A stretch of DNA of 64,000 nt from Actinocatenispora thailandica (GTDB lineage: Bacteria; Actinomycetota; Actinomycetes; Mycobacteriales; Micromonosporaceae). Every line of letters begins with the position of its first letter. The first letter of the stretch is position 1. Location: contig NZ_AP023355.1 in NCBI RefSeq assembly GCF_016865425.1, positions 5,702,198 to 5,766,197 on the forward strand. Direction: 5' to 3'. The notes below the pieces were generated by a model that worked only from the letters and a program-made list of their open reading frames with translations, made no database searches and was not told the origin of the DNA. The position numbers and the translations under genes were made by a program. Of this stretch, positions 26,575 to 36,754 are shown piece by piece.

Positions 26575-27498
26575 TCAGCTGACCGCGAGGTCGGCGACCA
26601 GGATGCGGTGGCTGGTGCCGCGCAGCTGGTAGGTGTGGATGGCACTCGGCTTGACCCGGTGGTCGAGCAGCACGTGGTCGACCGGCGTCGGCGGCACCGG
26701 CCACCCGGCGTACGTGGGTTTCAGGCCGGCGCCGACACCGATCGCCGCGTCGTCGTAGCCGTTGTCCTCCAGCTGCCGGAACGCCTGGTTGTCCTGGGTG
26801 GCGTTGAAGTCGCCGAGCAGCAGCTGGCTGCCCGGCTCGGTGGTGCGCGGCAGCGCCGACAGGTCGCGGGTCCAGTCGCCCACCGTCGAACCCAGCATCG
26901 GGGTACGGGTGTGCACCGAGACGACGTCCAGCGTGGTGTTCCCGACCGGCAGGCTGGCCCGGGCCAGCGTCGAGGTGGTTCCGGACAGGCTCCCCGCGGT
27001 GAGGTGGCCGGACGAGTACAACCCGGTGCCGGTGGTCTTGTCCGCCGGCTTGAGCACCTGGCTCGGCAGGTACTTGCCGATCCCGGCCCGGCGCAGCGCG
27101 CTCACCGCGGCCGGCGTCAGCTCCTGCACCGCGAGCAGGTCGGGCTTGACCGACGCGATCCGGCGAACCAGCCCGGCCGCGTCCGCGCCGCCGGCGTGCA
27201 GGTTCACCGTCATCACCGTCAGCTGGTAGCCGTTCGGCTTGGGCACCGGGCCGACCGCCCACCGGGGCAGCAGCGCACCCGCGTACGCGATGGTCACCAG
27301 GACCATGAAGATGCCGAGCTTCCGGCGGCCACCGGCGAACAGGATCAGCATGCCGAGCAGGCTGAGCCCGGTCAGGTACGGCACGAAGACCATCGCCTGC
27401 ACCAGCGGCGTGATGCGGTCCCAGCCGGCCCAGCGGACCACGATGATCACCGTGAGCAGGACGACCAGGACCCAGCCGAGCGCGCGCAGCAGCCGCAT
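26575..27498 (-). CDS. Membrane-anchored endonuclease/exonuclease/phosphatase-family protein
   Basis: 307 residues. Three hydrophobic segments occupy about residues 5-80. An EEP domain follows: VMTVNLHAGG, DLLAVQELTPA (metal-binding Glu), VSVHTRTP, LLLGDFNATQDN (about 231) and PVDHVLLD with the terminal SHRILVADL catalytic His. The family hydrolyses phosphodiesters in nucleic acids, lipids or nucleotides. The membrane anchor suggests an extracytoplasmic domain. It lies four bases after the adenosine deaminase stop and is probably cotranscribed with it. Confidence 0.87.
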   Translation of the reverse strand: MRLLRALGWVLVVLLTVIIVVRWAGWDRITPLVQAMVFVPYLTGLSLLGMLILFAGGRRKLGIFMVLVTIAYAGALLPRWAVGPVPKPNGYQLTVMTVNLHAGGADAAGLVRRIASVKPDLLAVQELTPAAVSALRRAGIGKYLPSQVLKPADKTTGTGLYSSGHLTAGSLSGTTSTLARASLPVGNTTLDVVSVHTRTPMLGSTVGDWTRDLSALPRTTEPGSQLLLGDFNATQDNQAFRQLEDNGYDDAAIGVGAGLKPTYAGWPVPPTPVDHVLLDHRVKPSAIHTYQLRGTSHRILVADLAVS

Positions 27499-27502
27499 CG
27501 CC

Positions 27503-28594
27503 TCAGCCGATCAGCTTCGCGTACGCCGGCTTGATCACGTCGTTGATCAGCGCCAGTCGCTCGTCGAAGCCGATGAACGCGCTCTTCATCGCGTTCACGG
27601 TGAACCACTGCAGGTCGTTCCAGCCGTACCCGAACGCCGCCGCGAGCAGCGCCATCTCGCGGGACATGCTGGTACCGGACATCAGCCGGTTGTCGGTGTT
27701 GACGGTGACCCGGAACCGCAGGTCGTGCAGCAGCCCGATGGGGTGCTCGGCGATCGACGCGGCGGCGCCGGTCTGCACGTTCGACGACGGGCACAGCTCC
27801 AGCGGAATCCGCTTGTCTCGCACGTACTGGCCGAGGCGGCCGATCCGGTGCCCGTTCGGGGTGCGGGCGATGTCGTCGACGATGCGCACGCCGTGCCCGA
27901 GCCGGTCCGCGCCGCACCACTGGATCGCCTGCCAGATGCTCGGCAGCCCGAACGCCTCGCCGGCGTGGATGGTGAAGTGGAAGTTCTCCCGCTGCAGGTA
28001 CTCGAACGCGTCCAGGTGCCGGGTGGGCGGGTATCCGGCTTCGGCACCGGCGATGTCGAAGCCGACGACACCCTCGTCCCGGAACTCGACCGCCAGCTCG
28101 GCGATCTCCATCGACCGGGCCTGGTGTCGCATCGCGGTGAGCAGGGTGCCGACCCGGATCTGGTGCCCGGCCTCGGCGGCACGGTGACTGCCGATCGCGA
28201 AGCCGGACAGCACCACGGCCACCACCTCGGACAGGCTCAGCCCGCGGGCGGTGTGCTGCTCCGGCGCGAACCTGACCTCGGCGTAGACCACGCCGTCGGC
28301 GGCCAGGTCCTCGGCGCACTCCGCGGCGACGCGCTGCAGACCCGCCACGGTCTGCATCACCGCGACGGTGTGGTCGAAGGTCTCCAGGTAGCGCTCCAGC
28401 GAGCCGGAGTTCGCCGCCTCGACGAACCAGCGGCCCAGCTCGTCCGGGTCGGTCGAGGGCAGGCTGTCCGCGTAGCCGATCTCGCGGGCCAGCTCGATGA
28501 TGGTCGCGGGCCGCAGCCCGCCGTCCAGATGGTCGTGCAGCAGGACCTTGGGTGCCTGCCGGATCTCGTCGATGGTGGGTACAGGTCGTGCCAT
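27503..28594 (-). CDS. add: Adenosine deaminase
   Basis: 363 residues, full length. Zinc ligands are in LHDHLDGG (His20, His22), the catalytic Glu is in HAGE (about 211), the next His in LGHGVRI, and the zinc Asp in VTVNTDNR (about 300). It converts adenosine or deoxyadenosine to inosine or deoxyinosine and ammonia in purine salvage. It sits downstream of the nucleoside importer and of cdd and deoA on the same strand, separated by three unrelated genes. ATG 28594 begins [16 protein letters not shown]. Confidence 0.95.
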   Translation of the reverse strand: MARPVPTIDEIRQAPKVLLHDHLDGGLRPATIIELAREIGYADSLPSTDPDELGRWFVEAANSGSLERYLETFDHTVAVMQTVAGLQRVAAECAEDLAADGVVYAEVRFAPEQHTARGLSLSEVVAVVLSGFAIGSHRAAEAGHQIRVGTLLTAMRHQARSMEIAELAVEFRDEGVVGFDIAGAEAGYPPTRHLDAFEYLQRENFHFTIHAGEAFGLPSIWQAIQWCGADRLGHGVRIVDDIARTPNGHRIGRLGQYVRDKRIPLELCPSSNVQTGAAASIAEHPIGLLHDLRFRVTVNTDNRLMSGTSMSREMALLAAAFGYGWNDLQWFTVNAMKSAFIGFDERLALINDVIKPAYAKLIG

Positions 28595-28644
28595 GTACCG
28601 ACCCTAGTCGCTCGGTGCGGGCCGCGACATTTCGGCTACCGGGT

Positions 28645-28680
28645 GGCGGCCGGACGTCACTCGTTCGACCGCCGGCCGCC
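28645..28680 (-). terminator. Candidate terminator after the DUF4272 gene
   Basis: Nine-base GGCGGCCGG/CCGGCCGCC stem with an 18-base loop in the short spacer between the DUF4272 gene and add. Confidence 0.45.
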
Positions 28681-28690
28681 CGCGCCGGGC

Positions 28691-29395
28691 TCAGACCGAG
28701 AGGTCGACGTCGTCCCAGTTCGGCGGGTCGTCGTGGTACGGGCCGCGCAGCACGACCGCCCACTCCAGCGCCCAGCGGCGGGCACCGATCGCGACCGGCG
28801 GCACCGGACCCGGCGTCGGATCGCCGTGCCGCTCGCCCTCCTGGTACGCCCAGTCCAGGCAGCAGTACAGGTCGAGCAGCGCGGCGGCCTCGGCCGGGTC
28901 GCGCCGGGGCGGGGGCAGCCGGGTCAACCAGGCGGGGAACGCAGCCGGGTCGGCCCACGGGTCGGGCAGCAGCACGTCCAGCCGGTCCGACCGGGGCAGC
29001 AGCGGATCCAGGTCGTCGGCCAGGCCGAGTACCCAGACCAGCCCGTGCAGCGCGTCGCGCTGCAGGTCGACCAGCGCCGGGTCGCCGAGCCGGCCGGCGA
29101 TGAACCGCCATTCCCGCCGGGTGACCCGGTCCAGCAGCTGGGCGTCCCGCAGCCAGCGCATCGCGCTGCGCCGGGGCAGCCGGTCGTGCACCGCCAGCAG
29201 GACGGTGAGGATCGCGGCGCGGCAGGCCAGCTCGCGCCGCGGCCGGATCGCCACCCGGTCGCCCGGATCCCAGATCAGCGGGTACTGCGGCGGTGGCAGC
29301 CGGACGCCGAGCCGGCTCAGCTCGTCGAGCGTGCCCCGCCGTACCTCGGTCGGGTCCGGGGCGAGCGCCATCCGTTCCAGGATCGAGCCGTCCAC
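28691..29395 (-). CDS. DUF4272 protein
   Basis: 234 residues. GTG 29395 follows AGGAGGTGAGGGGGC. The N-terminal RRGTLDELSRLGVRLPPP, the central helix block ELACRAAILTVLLAVHD and the C-terminal LDLYCCLDWAYQEG and RRWALEWAVVLRG match the DUF4272 layout. No catalytic motif, signal peptide or membrane segment is visible. Function unknown. It stands apart from the cupin gene upstream by a strong hairpin. Confidence 0.8.
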   Translation of the reverse strand: MDGSILERMALAPDPTEVRRGTLDELSRLGVRLPPPQYPLIWDPGDRVAIRPRRELACRAAILTVLLAVHDRLPRRSAMRWLRDAQLLDRVTRREWRFIAGRLGDPALVDLQRDALHGLVWVLGLADDLDPLLPRSDRLDVLLPDPWADPAAFPAWLTRLPPPRRDPAEAAALLDLYCCLDWAYQEGERHGDPTPGPVPPVAIGARRWALEWAVVLRGPYHDDPPNWDDVDLSV

Positions 29396-29521
29396 GCCCC
29401 CTCACCTCCTGCGCGTCGTGCCGGGCCGGAGAGACCCGAAATCAGCCTCTGGGTGATCAACGCGGCACGTAGCGTTTGATGACGCGGGTGGGCAGCGCGG
29501 TGCCCTAATCGGTTGACCTCG

Positions 29522-29555
29522 ACCCGGGTTCGTCCGGATCCGGGCGAACCCGGGT
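29522..29555 (-). terminator. Hairpin terminator after the cupin gene
   Basis: Near-perfect 34-base palindrome (arm ACCCGGGTTCGTCCGGA, 16 of 17 pairs), no loop, 29 bases past the cupin stop. Confidence 0.7.
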
Positions 29556-29583
29556 TGGCCGTCCCGGCCCCGGGCGGGCGGGG

Positions 29584-29931
29584 TCAGGCGCGGTGGGCGA
29601 GATCGGGAGCGAAGGCCGGCAGGCAGACCGCGAGGTACTCGGCGCCCTCCGGCGTGGTGTACCGGATGGTCTCGCCGGCGCGGGCGATCACCGCCTGGCC
29701 GGCCGCCACCTCGATCGCGCCGCCGTCGTGCTCCACCCGCAGCAGGCCCCGCAGCACGACCGTGTACTCGTCGAAGTCCGGGGTCTGCGGCGGCTCGTCC
29801 CAGCCGGCCGGGGCGATCATGTGGGCCACCGAGACCGCCTCGGTGCCGCTGTTGACGCGGCCCACGTACTCCTTGATCACCTTGCCGCCGGGCACCGGGA
29901 TCTGGGTCGGGGTGTCGATCAGTTCAGGCAT
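29584..29931 (-). CDS. Small cupin-domain protein
   Basis: 115 residues forming one cupin barrel: VAHMIAPAGWDEPPQTPD, then DEYTVVLRGLLRVEHDGG (first cupin strand motif with Glu) and AGQAVIARAGETIRYTTPE. The usual two-His metal set is reduced here, so metal binding is uncertain. ATG 29931. It lies between the Clp-N regulator and the DUF4272 gene; role unknown. Confidence 0.82.
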   Translation of the reverse strand: MPELIDTPTQIPVPGGKVIKEYVGRVNSGTEAVSVAHMIAPAGWDEPPQTPDFDEYTVVLRGLLRVEHDGGAIEVAAGQAVIARAGETIRYTTPEGAEYLAVCLPAFAPDLAHRA

Positions 29932-29985
29932 CCGCCGAGACTAACGGCCACCGGCGGCGAGGCGTGCCCGCCGCCCGCGAGACCG

Positions 29986-30690
29986 TCACTTGCCCTGCGC
30001 GCGCAGGTAGCCGGAGAGCTGCTCGACGATGTTGTCCCGCACCGCCGGGTAGGTGATGTCCCGCTCGGCCAGCAGCCGCGCCGCGACCGACCCGTCCTGG
30101 TCGGACTGGTCACCGGCCAGCAGCCCGAGCAGCAGGTGCTCGGTGCCGATGTAGTTGTGGTTCAGGTTGAGCGCCTCGCTCAGCGCGGCGGACAGCGCCG
30201 CGTTGGCCTTCGCGGTGAAACGCGGCTTGCCCTGGACCGGGCTGGCCGGGCCGAGTGCCGCGGTGGCCGCGTCCCGGATCTCGGCGAGCGGGCCGCCGAG
30301 CGCGTCGAGCGCCTTGGCCGCCAGGCTGTCCGGGTCGCCGCACAGTGCGATCAGGATGTGCTCGGTGCCCATGTAGCTGTGCCGGTGCTCGACGGCGATC
30401 GCCTCGCTGCCGACCATCACGTGCCGGGCGCGGGCGGTGAAGCGCGAGAAGTCGGGCGAGAAGCGCTTCTGCGCCGCCTGCTTGCTCACCCCGCCGAGCG
30501 CCTGCCCGATCTGCGCCCAGGAGACACCGGACACCCGGGCGGTGTCGACGAAGTGGCCGATGAGCTGGTCGCCGAGCGCGCTGAGGTCGCCGGCGCGGCG
30601 GGCCGCGCTGGCGAGCCGCTCGACGGGGTCCTCGGTGGTGGAGTTGACCTGGTCGATGAGTGCCCCCAGGGACACGATCTCTTCTGCCAT
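29986..30690 (-). CDS. HTH plus double Clp-N domain regulator
   Basis: 234 residues. The N-terminal 70 are helical with a helix-turn-helix-like WAQIGQALGGVSKQAAQKRF. Two Clp N-terminal repeats follow, marked by the paired HSYMGTEHILIAL and HNYIGTEHLLLGL. There is no ATPase module, so it is not a Clp chaperone. The combination suggests a DNA-binding protein whose Clp-N part senses or recruits a partner. ATG 30690 lies inside a perfect palindrome, and a promoter-like pair ends 6 bases upstream, so the mRNA is probably leaderless and autoregulated. It follows deoA on the same strand. Confidence 0.85.
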   Translation of the reverse strand: MAEEIVSLGALIDQVNSTTEDPVERLASAARRAGDLSALGDQLIGHFVDTARVSGVSWAQIGQALGGVSKQAAQKRFSPDFSRFTARARHVMVGSEAIAVEHRHSYMGTEHILIALCGDPDSLAAKALDALGGPLAEIRDAATAALGPASPVQGKPRFTAKANAALSAALSEALNLNHNYIGTEHLLLGLLAGDQSDQDGSVAARLLAERDITYPAVRDNIVEQLSGYLRAQGK

Positions 30691-30744
30691 GCGTCAACCA
30701 TAAGTTGACGCATGGTGGATCGTCAACGCCGAGTTGACGTCAAC
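30687..30744 (-). promoter_or_regulatory. Overlapping GTTGAC/GTCAAC operators and leaderless promoter of the Clp-N regulator
   Basis: Three dyads share GTTGAC half-sites. At 30687-30715 CCATGCGTCAAC and GTTGACGCATGG are separated by 5 bases. At 30721-30739 CGTCAAC and GTTGACG are separated by 5. At 30733-30744 the two halves abut as GTTGACGTCAAC. On the minus strand TTGACG (30726-30721), an 18-base spacer and TATGGT (30702-30697) form a promoter whose start would fall at the ATG (30690). Operators overlap both hexamers and the start codon, ideal for repression. Confidence 0.7.
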
Positions 30745-30746
30745 CT

Positions 30747-32024
30747 TTAGCTGACCCGGTCCAGTACCAGCGGGCGACGTGCCGGCGCCTCGTCCGCGAC
30801 CGTGACCGCGGCCCGCAGCTCGTCCAGCGCCGGCGCGATCCGGTCCGGGTCGTCGGCCCGCAGCTCCGCCAGGACGTCACCGCGCGCCACCCACTCACCC
30901 GGCTTGCGGTGCAGCAGCACCCCGGCCGCCGCCGACACCGGATCCTCCTTGCGAGCCCGGCCGGCACCCGCCCGCCACGCCGCGACACCCACCCGGTACG
31001 CGTCGATGGCGGACACCACCCCGTCCCGGTCGGCGCGCACCAGCTCGGTCTCCGCGGCGGTCGGCAACGGCGCGTCCGGGTCGCCGCCCTGCGCGCGCAC
31101 CATCGCGCGCCACGAGTCCATCGCCGTACCGTTCGCCAGCGCCGCCTCCGGATCGACGTCCGGCCGGCCCGCCGCGGCGAGCATCTCCCGGGCCAGCGCC
31201 AGCGTCAGCTGCACCACGTCGGCCGGGCCACCACCGGCCAGCACCTGCACCGACTCGGCGACCTCGATGCCGTTGCCCACGGCCAGGCCGAGCGGGGTGG
31301 CCATGTCGGTGAGCAGCGCGACGGTACGCACCCCGTGCGCGCCACCCAGCTCCACCATGGTGCGGGCCAGCTCGCGCGCCGACGCGACGTCCTTCATGAA
31401 CGCACCGGAGCCGACCTTGACGTCCAGCACCAGCGCGCCGGTGCCCTCGGCGATCTTCTTGCTCATGATCGAGCTGGCGATCAGCGGGATCGACTCGACG
31501 GTGCCGGTGACGTCGCGCAGCGCGTACAGCTTGCGGTCGGCCGGGGCGAGCGCGTCGGACGCGGCGCACACCGCGGCGCCCACCTCGCGCAGCTGGCCGA
31601 CGAACTCCTCGCTCGACAGCCTGACCCGGAACCCCGGGATCGCCTCCAGCTTGTCCAGCGTGCCGCCGGTGTGGCCGAGGCCGCGGCCGGACAGCTGCGG
31701 TACCGCCACGCCGAAGCTCGCCACCAGCGGCGCCAGCGGCAGGGTGATCTTGTCCCCGACCCCGCCGGTGGAGTGCTTGTCGACCGTCGGGCGCCGCGCC
31801 CCGGACAGGTCGAGCCGGTCACCGGAGGCGATCATCGCGGCGGTCCACCGGGCGATCTCGGCGCCGGTCATCCCGTTCAACAGGATCGCCATGGCCAGCG
31901 CCGACATCTGCTCCTCGGCGACCTCGCCCGCGGTGTACGCCCCGATCACCCAGTCGATCGCCGCATCGGACAGCACCTGCCCGTCCCGCTTCGCCCGAAT
32001 AACGTCAACCGCGGCATAACCCAT
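30747..32024 (-). CDS. deoA: Thymidine phosphorylase
   Basis: 425 residues from ATG 32024, with GAGGGGGAGCG immediately upstream. Pyrimidine-nucleoside phosphorylase signatures: KHSTGGVGDK (phosphate loop, about 84), SGRGLGHTGGTLDKLE (substrate loop), DVKVGSGAFMKD, and the C-terminal barrel with AGAGRARKEDPV. It splits thymidine and deoxyuridine into base and deoxyribose-1-phosphate. It follows cdd by 64 bases, which together take imported deoxycytidine to uracil and deoxyribose phosphate. It is the last salvage gene of the bmp operon. Confidence 0.95.
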   Translation of the reverse strand: MGYAAVDVIRAKRDGQVLSDAAIDWVIGAYTAGEVAEEQMSALAMAILLNGMTGAEIARWTAAMIASGDRLDLSGARRPTVDKHSTGGVGDKITLPLAPLVASFGVAVPQLSGRGLGHTGGTLDKLEAIPGFRVRLSSEEFVGQLREVGAAVCAASDALAPADRKLYALRDVTGTVESIPLIASSIMSKKIAEGTGALVLDVKVGSGAFMKDVASARELARTMVELGGAHGVRTVALLTDMATPLGLAVGNGIEVAESVQVLAGGGPADVVQLTLALAREMLAAAGRPDVDPEAALANGTAMDSWRAMVRAQGGDPDAPLPTAAETELVRADRDGVVSAIDAYRVGVAAWRAGAGRARKEDPVSAAAGVLLHRKPGEWVARGDVLAELRADDPDRIAPALDELRAAVTVADEAPARRPLVLDRVS

Positions 32025-32088
32025 CGCTCCCCCTCGTGCACGGATGCAGGTCGTACCGTCGCCCCGCGGACGGCGCGGGACGGCGGGA

Positions 32089-32508
32089 TCAGTCCGACGT
32101 ACCGGCGGACAGGTCGGTGACGTCGAACGCGTGCGGCAGCAGCTCCGCCATCGGGATCGGCGCCGGATCGGCGTCGACCAGGCACGCCGGCCCACCCTGC
32201 TCCCAGAGCAACTGCCGGCACCGGCCGCACGGCATCAGCGCGATCCCTCGACTGTCCACACAGGACACAGCCACCAGCCGGCCGCCGCCGGTGGCGTGCA
32301 GCGCCGACACCACGCCGCACTCCGCGCACAGCACCACGCCGTACGCGGCGTTCTCCACGTTGCAGCCGGTCACCATGCGGCCGTCCGCGGTCAGCCCGGC
32401 AGCGCCGACCGGATACTTCGAGTACGGCACGTACGCGTGCCGCATCACCTCGCGCGCCGCGGCCCGCAGCGCGGCCCAGTCCACCGCCGGCTCGTGGTGC
32501 TCGTCCAC
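32089..32508 (-). CDS. cdd: Cytidine deaminase
   Basis: 139 residues, homotetrameric-type cytidine deaminase. The zinc/catalytic motif is CAECGV (Cys-Ala-Glu) followed by PCGRCRQLL; the N-terminal AYVPYSKYPVGAAGLTADG and NVENAAYG bind the ribose. It converts cytidine and deoxycytidine to uridine and deoxyuridine. GTG 32508 begins one base after the permease stop, so it is in the transporter operon. Confidence 0.95.
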   Translation of the reverse strand: MDEHHEPAVDWAALRAAAREVMRHAYVPYSKYPVGAAGLTADGRMVTGCNVENAAYGVVLCAECGVVSALHATGGGRLVAVSCVDSRGIALMPCGRCRQLLWEQGGPACLVDADPAPIPMAELLPHAFDVTDLSAGTSD

Positions 32509-32509
32509 G

Positions 32510-33793
32510 TCAGCTCTTCACGTACGGCTTGCCGTCGGCGGCCGGCGCCCGCACCTTGCCGACCAACCCCGCCACCGCGAGGATCGTCGCGATGTACGGC
32601 AGCATGGTCAGGAACTGCGACGGGATCACGCTGTTCAGCGACGACAGGTTGCTCTGCAGCGCGTCGGCGAACCCGAACAGCAGCGCGCCGTACAGCGCGC
32701 CGGTCGGGCTCCACCGGCCGAAGATCAACGCGGCCAGCGCGATGAACCCGCGCCCGTTGGACATGTCCTTGCCGAACTGGCCCACCGAACCGACGGTCAG
32801 CGCCGCGCCGCCGATCCCGGCGATCAGCCCACCGATCAGCACGTTGCGGTACCGGACCAGCCGGACCCGGATGCCCAGCGTGTCGGCCGCCGTCGGGTGC
32901 TCGCCGACCGCCCGGGTCCGCAGCCCCCACCGGGTCTTGTTCAGCGCCAACGTGACGACCACGACCAACACGATCGCCAGGTAGGTGATGATCGTGTTCT
33001 GGAACAGCACCGGGCCGAGCACCGGGATGTCGGCCAGCAGCGGGATGTGGATCGGGCCGAACGTCGGCGGGTTGTTGTACGCCTCGGTGTTCGGCTGCAT
33101 GAACCGGTCGTACAGGTAGCCGGTGACACCCATCGCGAACACGTTGAGCACCACGCCCAGCACGACCTGGTCGACCAGGTAGCGGATCGCCAGCACGGCG
33201 AGGATCGCGCCGATCAGCGCACCACCGATCGCCGCCGCGATCAGCCCCGCCCAGGCGCTCGCGAAGATCGAGCCGAACAGCGCGCCACAGAACGCACCGG
33301 TCAGCAGCTGGCCCTCGATGGCCACGTTGATCACGCCGGACCGTTCACCCAGCACACCGGCCAGCGACCCGAGGATCAGCGGCACCGCGAGGAACAGCGT
33401 CTGCTGCGCCAACCCCACCAGCGGCAGGAAGTTGCCGGCGATCTGCCAGCACAGGAACGACAGCACGAACGCCACCAGCGCCACCGCGGTGCAGGCGCCG
33501 AACCGGCGCTTCAGGTACCCGCCGAGCATCGCGGCGCCGACCAGCGCGCAGACCACGCCGAAGGCGATCGCGAACGGCCGCGCCGGCAGGTCGATCCCGG
33601 CGCCGTTGGACTTGACCGACAGGGTGAACCGCGCGGTCTCGTGCGCCTTGGTGGCGAGGCCGAACACCACCGCGGCGAACACCCCGGCAACCAGATAGAC
33701 CAGCCCCGCCTTGCGGGACCGGGTCCAGAACCCGTGCACCGCGACGGACTCCGCGACGGTGTCCGAGAGCACCGCCTGTCCTGGGCCGACCAT
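32510..33793 (-). CDS. Nucleoside ABC transporter permease (second, YufQ-like)
   Basis: 427 residues from ATG 33793, overlapping the previous permease as ATGA. A basic cytoplasmic N-terminus leads into about ten membrane segments. Family landmarks are LGSLAGVLGERSGVINVAIE near the middle, LNKTRWGLRTRAVGEHP (coupling loop), and SNGRGFIALAALIFGRWSP. It belongs to the branched-chain/ribose-type permease superfamily that pairs with BMP lipoproteins for nucleoside import. The partner is the next permease upstream. Confidence 0.92.
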   Translation of the reverse strand: MVGPGQAVLSDTVAESVAVHGFWTRSRKAGLVYLVAGVFAAVVFGLATKAHETARFTLSVKSNGAGIDLPARPFAIAFGVVCALVGAAMLGGYLKRRFGACTAVALVAFVLSFLCWQIAGNFLPLVGLAQQTLFLAVPLILGSLAGVLGERSGVINVAIEGQLLTGAFCGALFGSIFASAWAGLIAAAIGGALIGAILAVLAIRYLVDQVVLGVVLNVFAMGVTGYLYDRFMQPNTEAYNNPPTFGPIHIPLLADIPVLGPVLFQNTIITYLAIVLVVVVTLALNKTRWGLRTRAVGEHPTAADTLGIRVRLVRYRNVLIGGLIAGIGGAALTVGSVGQFGKDMSNGRGFIALAALIFGRWSPTGALYGALLFGFADALQSNLSSLNSVIPSQFLTMLPYIATILAVAGLVGKVRAPAADGKPYVKS

Positions 33794-35122
33794 CAGCCGT
33801 TCCACCCCTTCGCCAGGTTCTGCCCGATCGTGCCGACCCGCTGCGCCCGCAACCGGAAGACCGCCTTCACCAGCGCCGGCGCCGCGACGAAGATGACGAT
33901 CAGCGACTGGATGATCGTGGACACCTCGATCGGGATCTGCGAGGTCACCTGCATCTGCGAGGCGCCCGCCTGCAGCGCACCGAACAGCAGCCCGGCCAGT
34001 ACGGTGCCGACCGGTTTGCCGCGGCCCAGCAGCGCCACGGTGATCCCGTCGAAGCCGATGTTGCCGACCACCGACGGGGTGATCGAGTTCGGCGTGTTGC
34101 CCAGCACGATGGCCGCACCGCCGAGACCCGCCAGCGCACCGGCGAAGATCATCACCAGCAGGTAGGTCCGGTTGATGTTGATCCCCGCGGTACGGGAGGC
34201 GTTCGGGTTCGAGCCGACCGCGCGGAACTCGAAGCCGAGCGTCGAGCGCCGCAGCAGCCAGGACACCCCGATGGCGGCGGCCACCACCAGCACGATCGCC
34301 AGGTTCGCCCGCAACCCGCTGCCGAACAGGTGCGGCAGCTGCGCGTTGGCCACCACCGGCTTGCTGATCGGGTCGTTGCGGCCCGGCTGCTGGATCCCGT
34401 GCTGGGTGACCAGCCAGGTCACGAAGCTCGGCGCGGCGATGTAGTTGAGCATGATCGTGGTGATCACCTCGTGCGCGCCGAACTTGGCCTTCAGCCAGCC
34501 GGCGATCATGCCCCAGATGCTGCCGCCGAGCAGCCCGCCGAGCACCGCCGCGATCACCCCGATCACCGGCGGCCAGGGCAGCAGGAAGCCGACCAGGCCG
34601 GCGCCGATCGCGCCCATCATCGCCTGGCCCTGCGCGCCGATGTTGAACATGCCGGCGCGGAACGCCAGGCCGACCGCGAGACCGGTACCGATCAGCGGTG
34701 CCGCGAAGGTCAGCGTCTCCGAGATCGGCGTGAGGACCTGGGTCCAGCTGGCCATCCCCCACCAGGCGTAGTTCAGCGTCTCGGGGTCGACGATCGACCC
34801 GGTGAACAACGCCGCGTACGCGGTGGAGATCGCGTGCCAGGCCGCCGAGAAGGTGTCGCCGGGCCGGGCGAAGAAGTACTGCATGGAGTCCAGCACCTGC
34901 TGGTCGGACAGCGCGATCACCAGCGCGCCGACCACCAGTGCCAGCACGATCGCGAGCACCGTGACGGTCGCCGAGTTCGCGGTCGTCAACGCGTCGATGA
35001 CGATCGCGGTGCGGCTGCGCCGCGGGTCGCCGCTCTTCCGTTCCGCGCGGGCCTCACCCGCCGGGGCGGGCGGGTTCTTCTTCGCCGCGCCCGGGGTGTC
35101 CGCCGCCGGCTTCTCGTCGTCG

Positions 35123-35130
<8 letters not shown>
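33793..35130 (-). CDS. Nucleoside ABC transporter permease (first, YufP-like)
   Basis: 445 residues. The first 40 are charged and Pro/Ala-rich with no membrane segment; then about eight to ten helices. Signatures are [58 protein letters not shown] (coupling loop) and [22 protein letters not shown] 35130 lies inside the end of the ATPase gene (8-base overlap), so translation is coupled. Forms the membrane channel with the following permease. Confidence 0.93.
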
Positions 35131-36682
<1,552 letters not shown>

Positions 36683-36709
36683 CGTCCCGCCCCTTCTGCA
36701 CGTGACGCC

Positions 36710-36744
36710 TCGGCGGCGGTACGGGCATCCCGTACCGCCGCCGA
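36710..36744 (-). terminator. Strong hairpin between bmp and the ATPase gene
   Basis: Perfect 16-bp stem (TCGGCGGCGGTACGGG) with a 3-base CAT loop, 10 bases after the bmp stop. Probably a partial terminator or mRNA stabiliser that raises lipoprotein over transporter expression. Confidence 0.75.
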
Positions 36745-36754
36745 ACGGCGCGGG

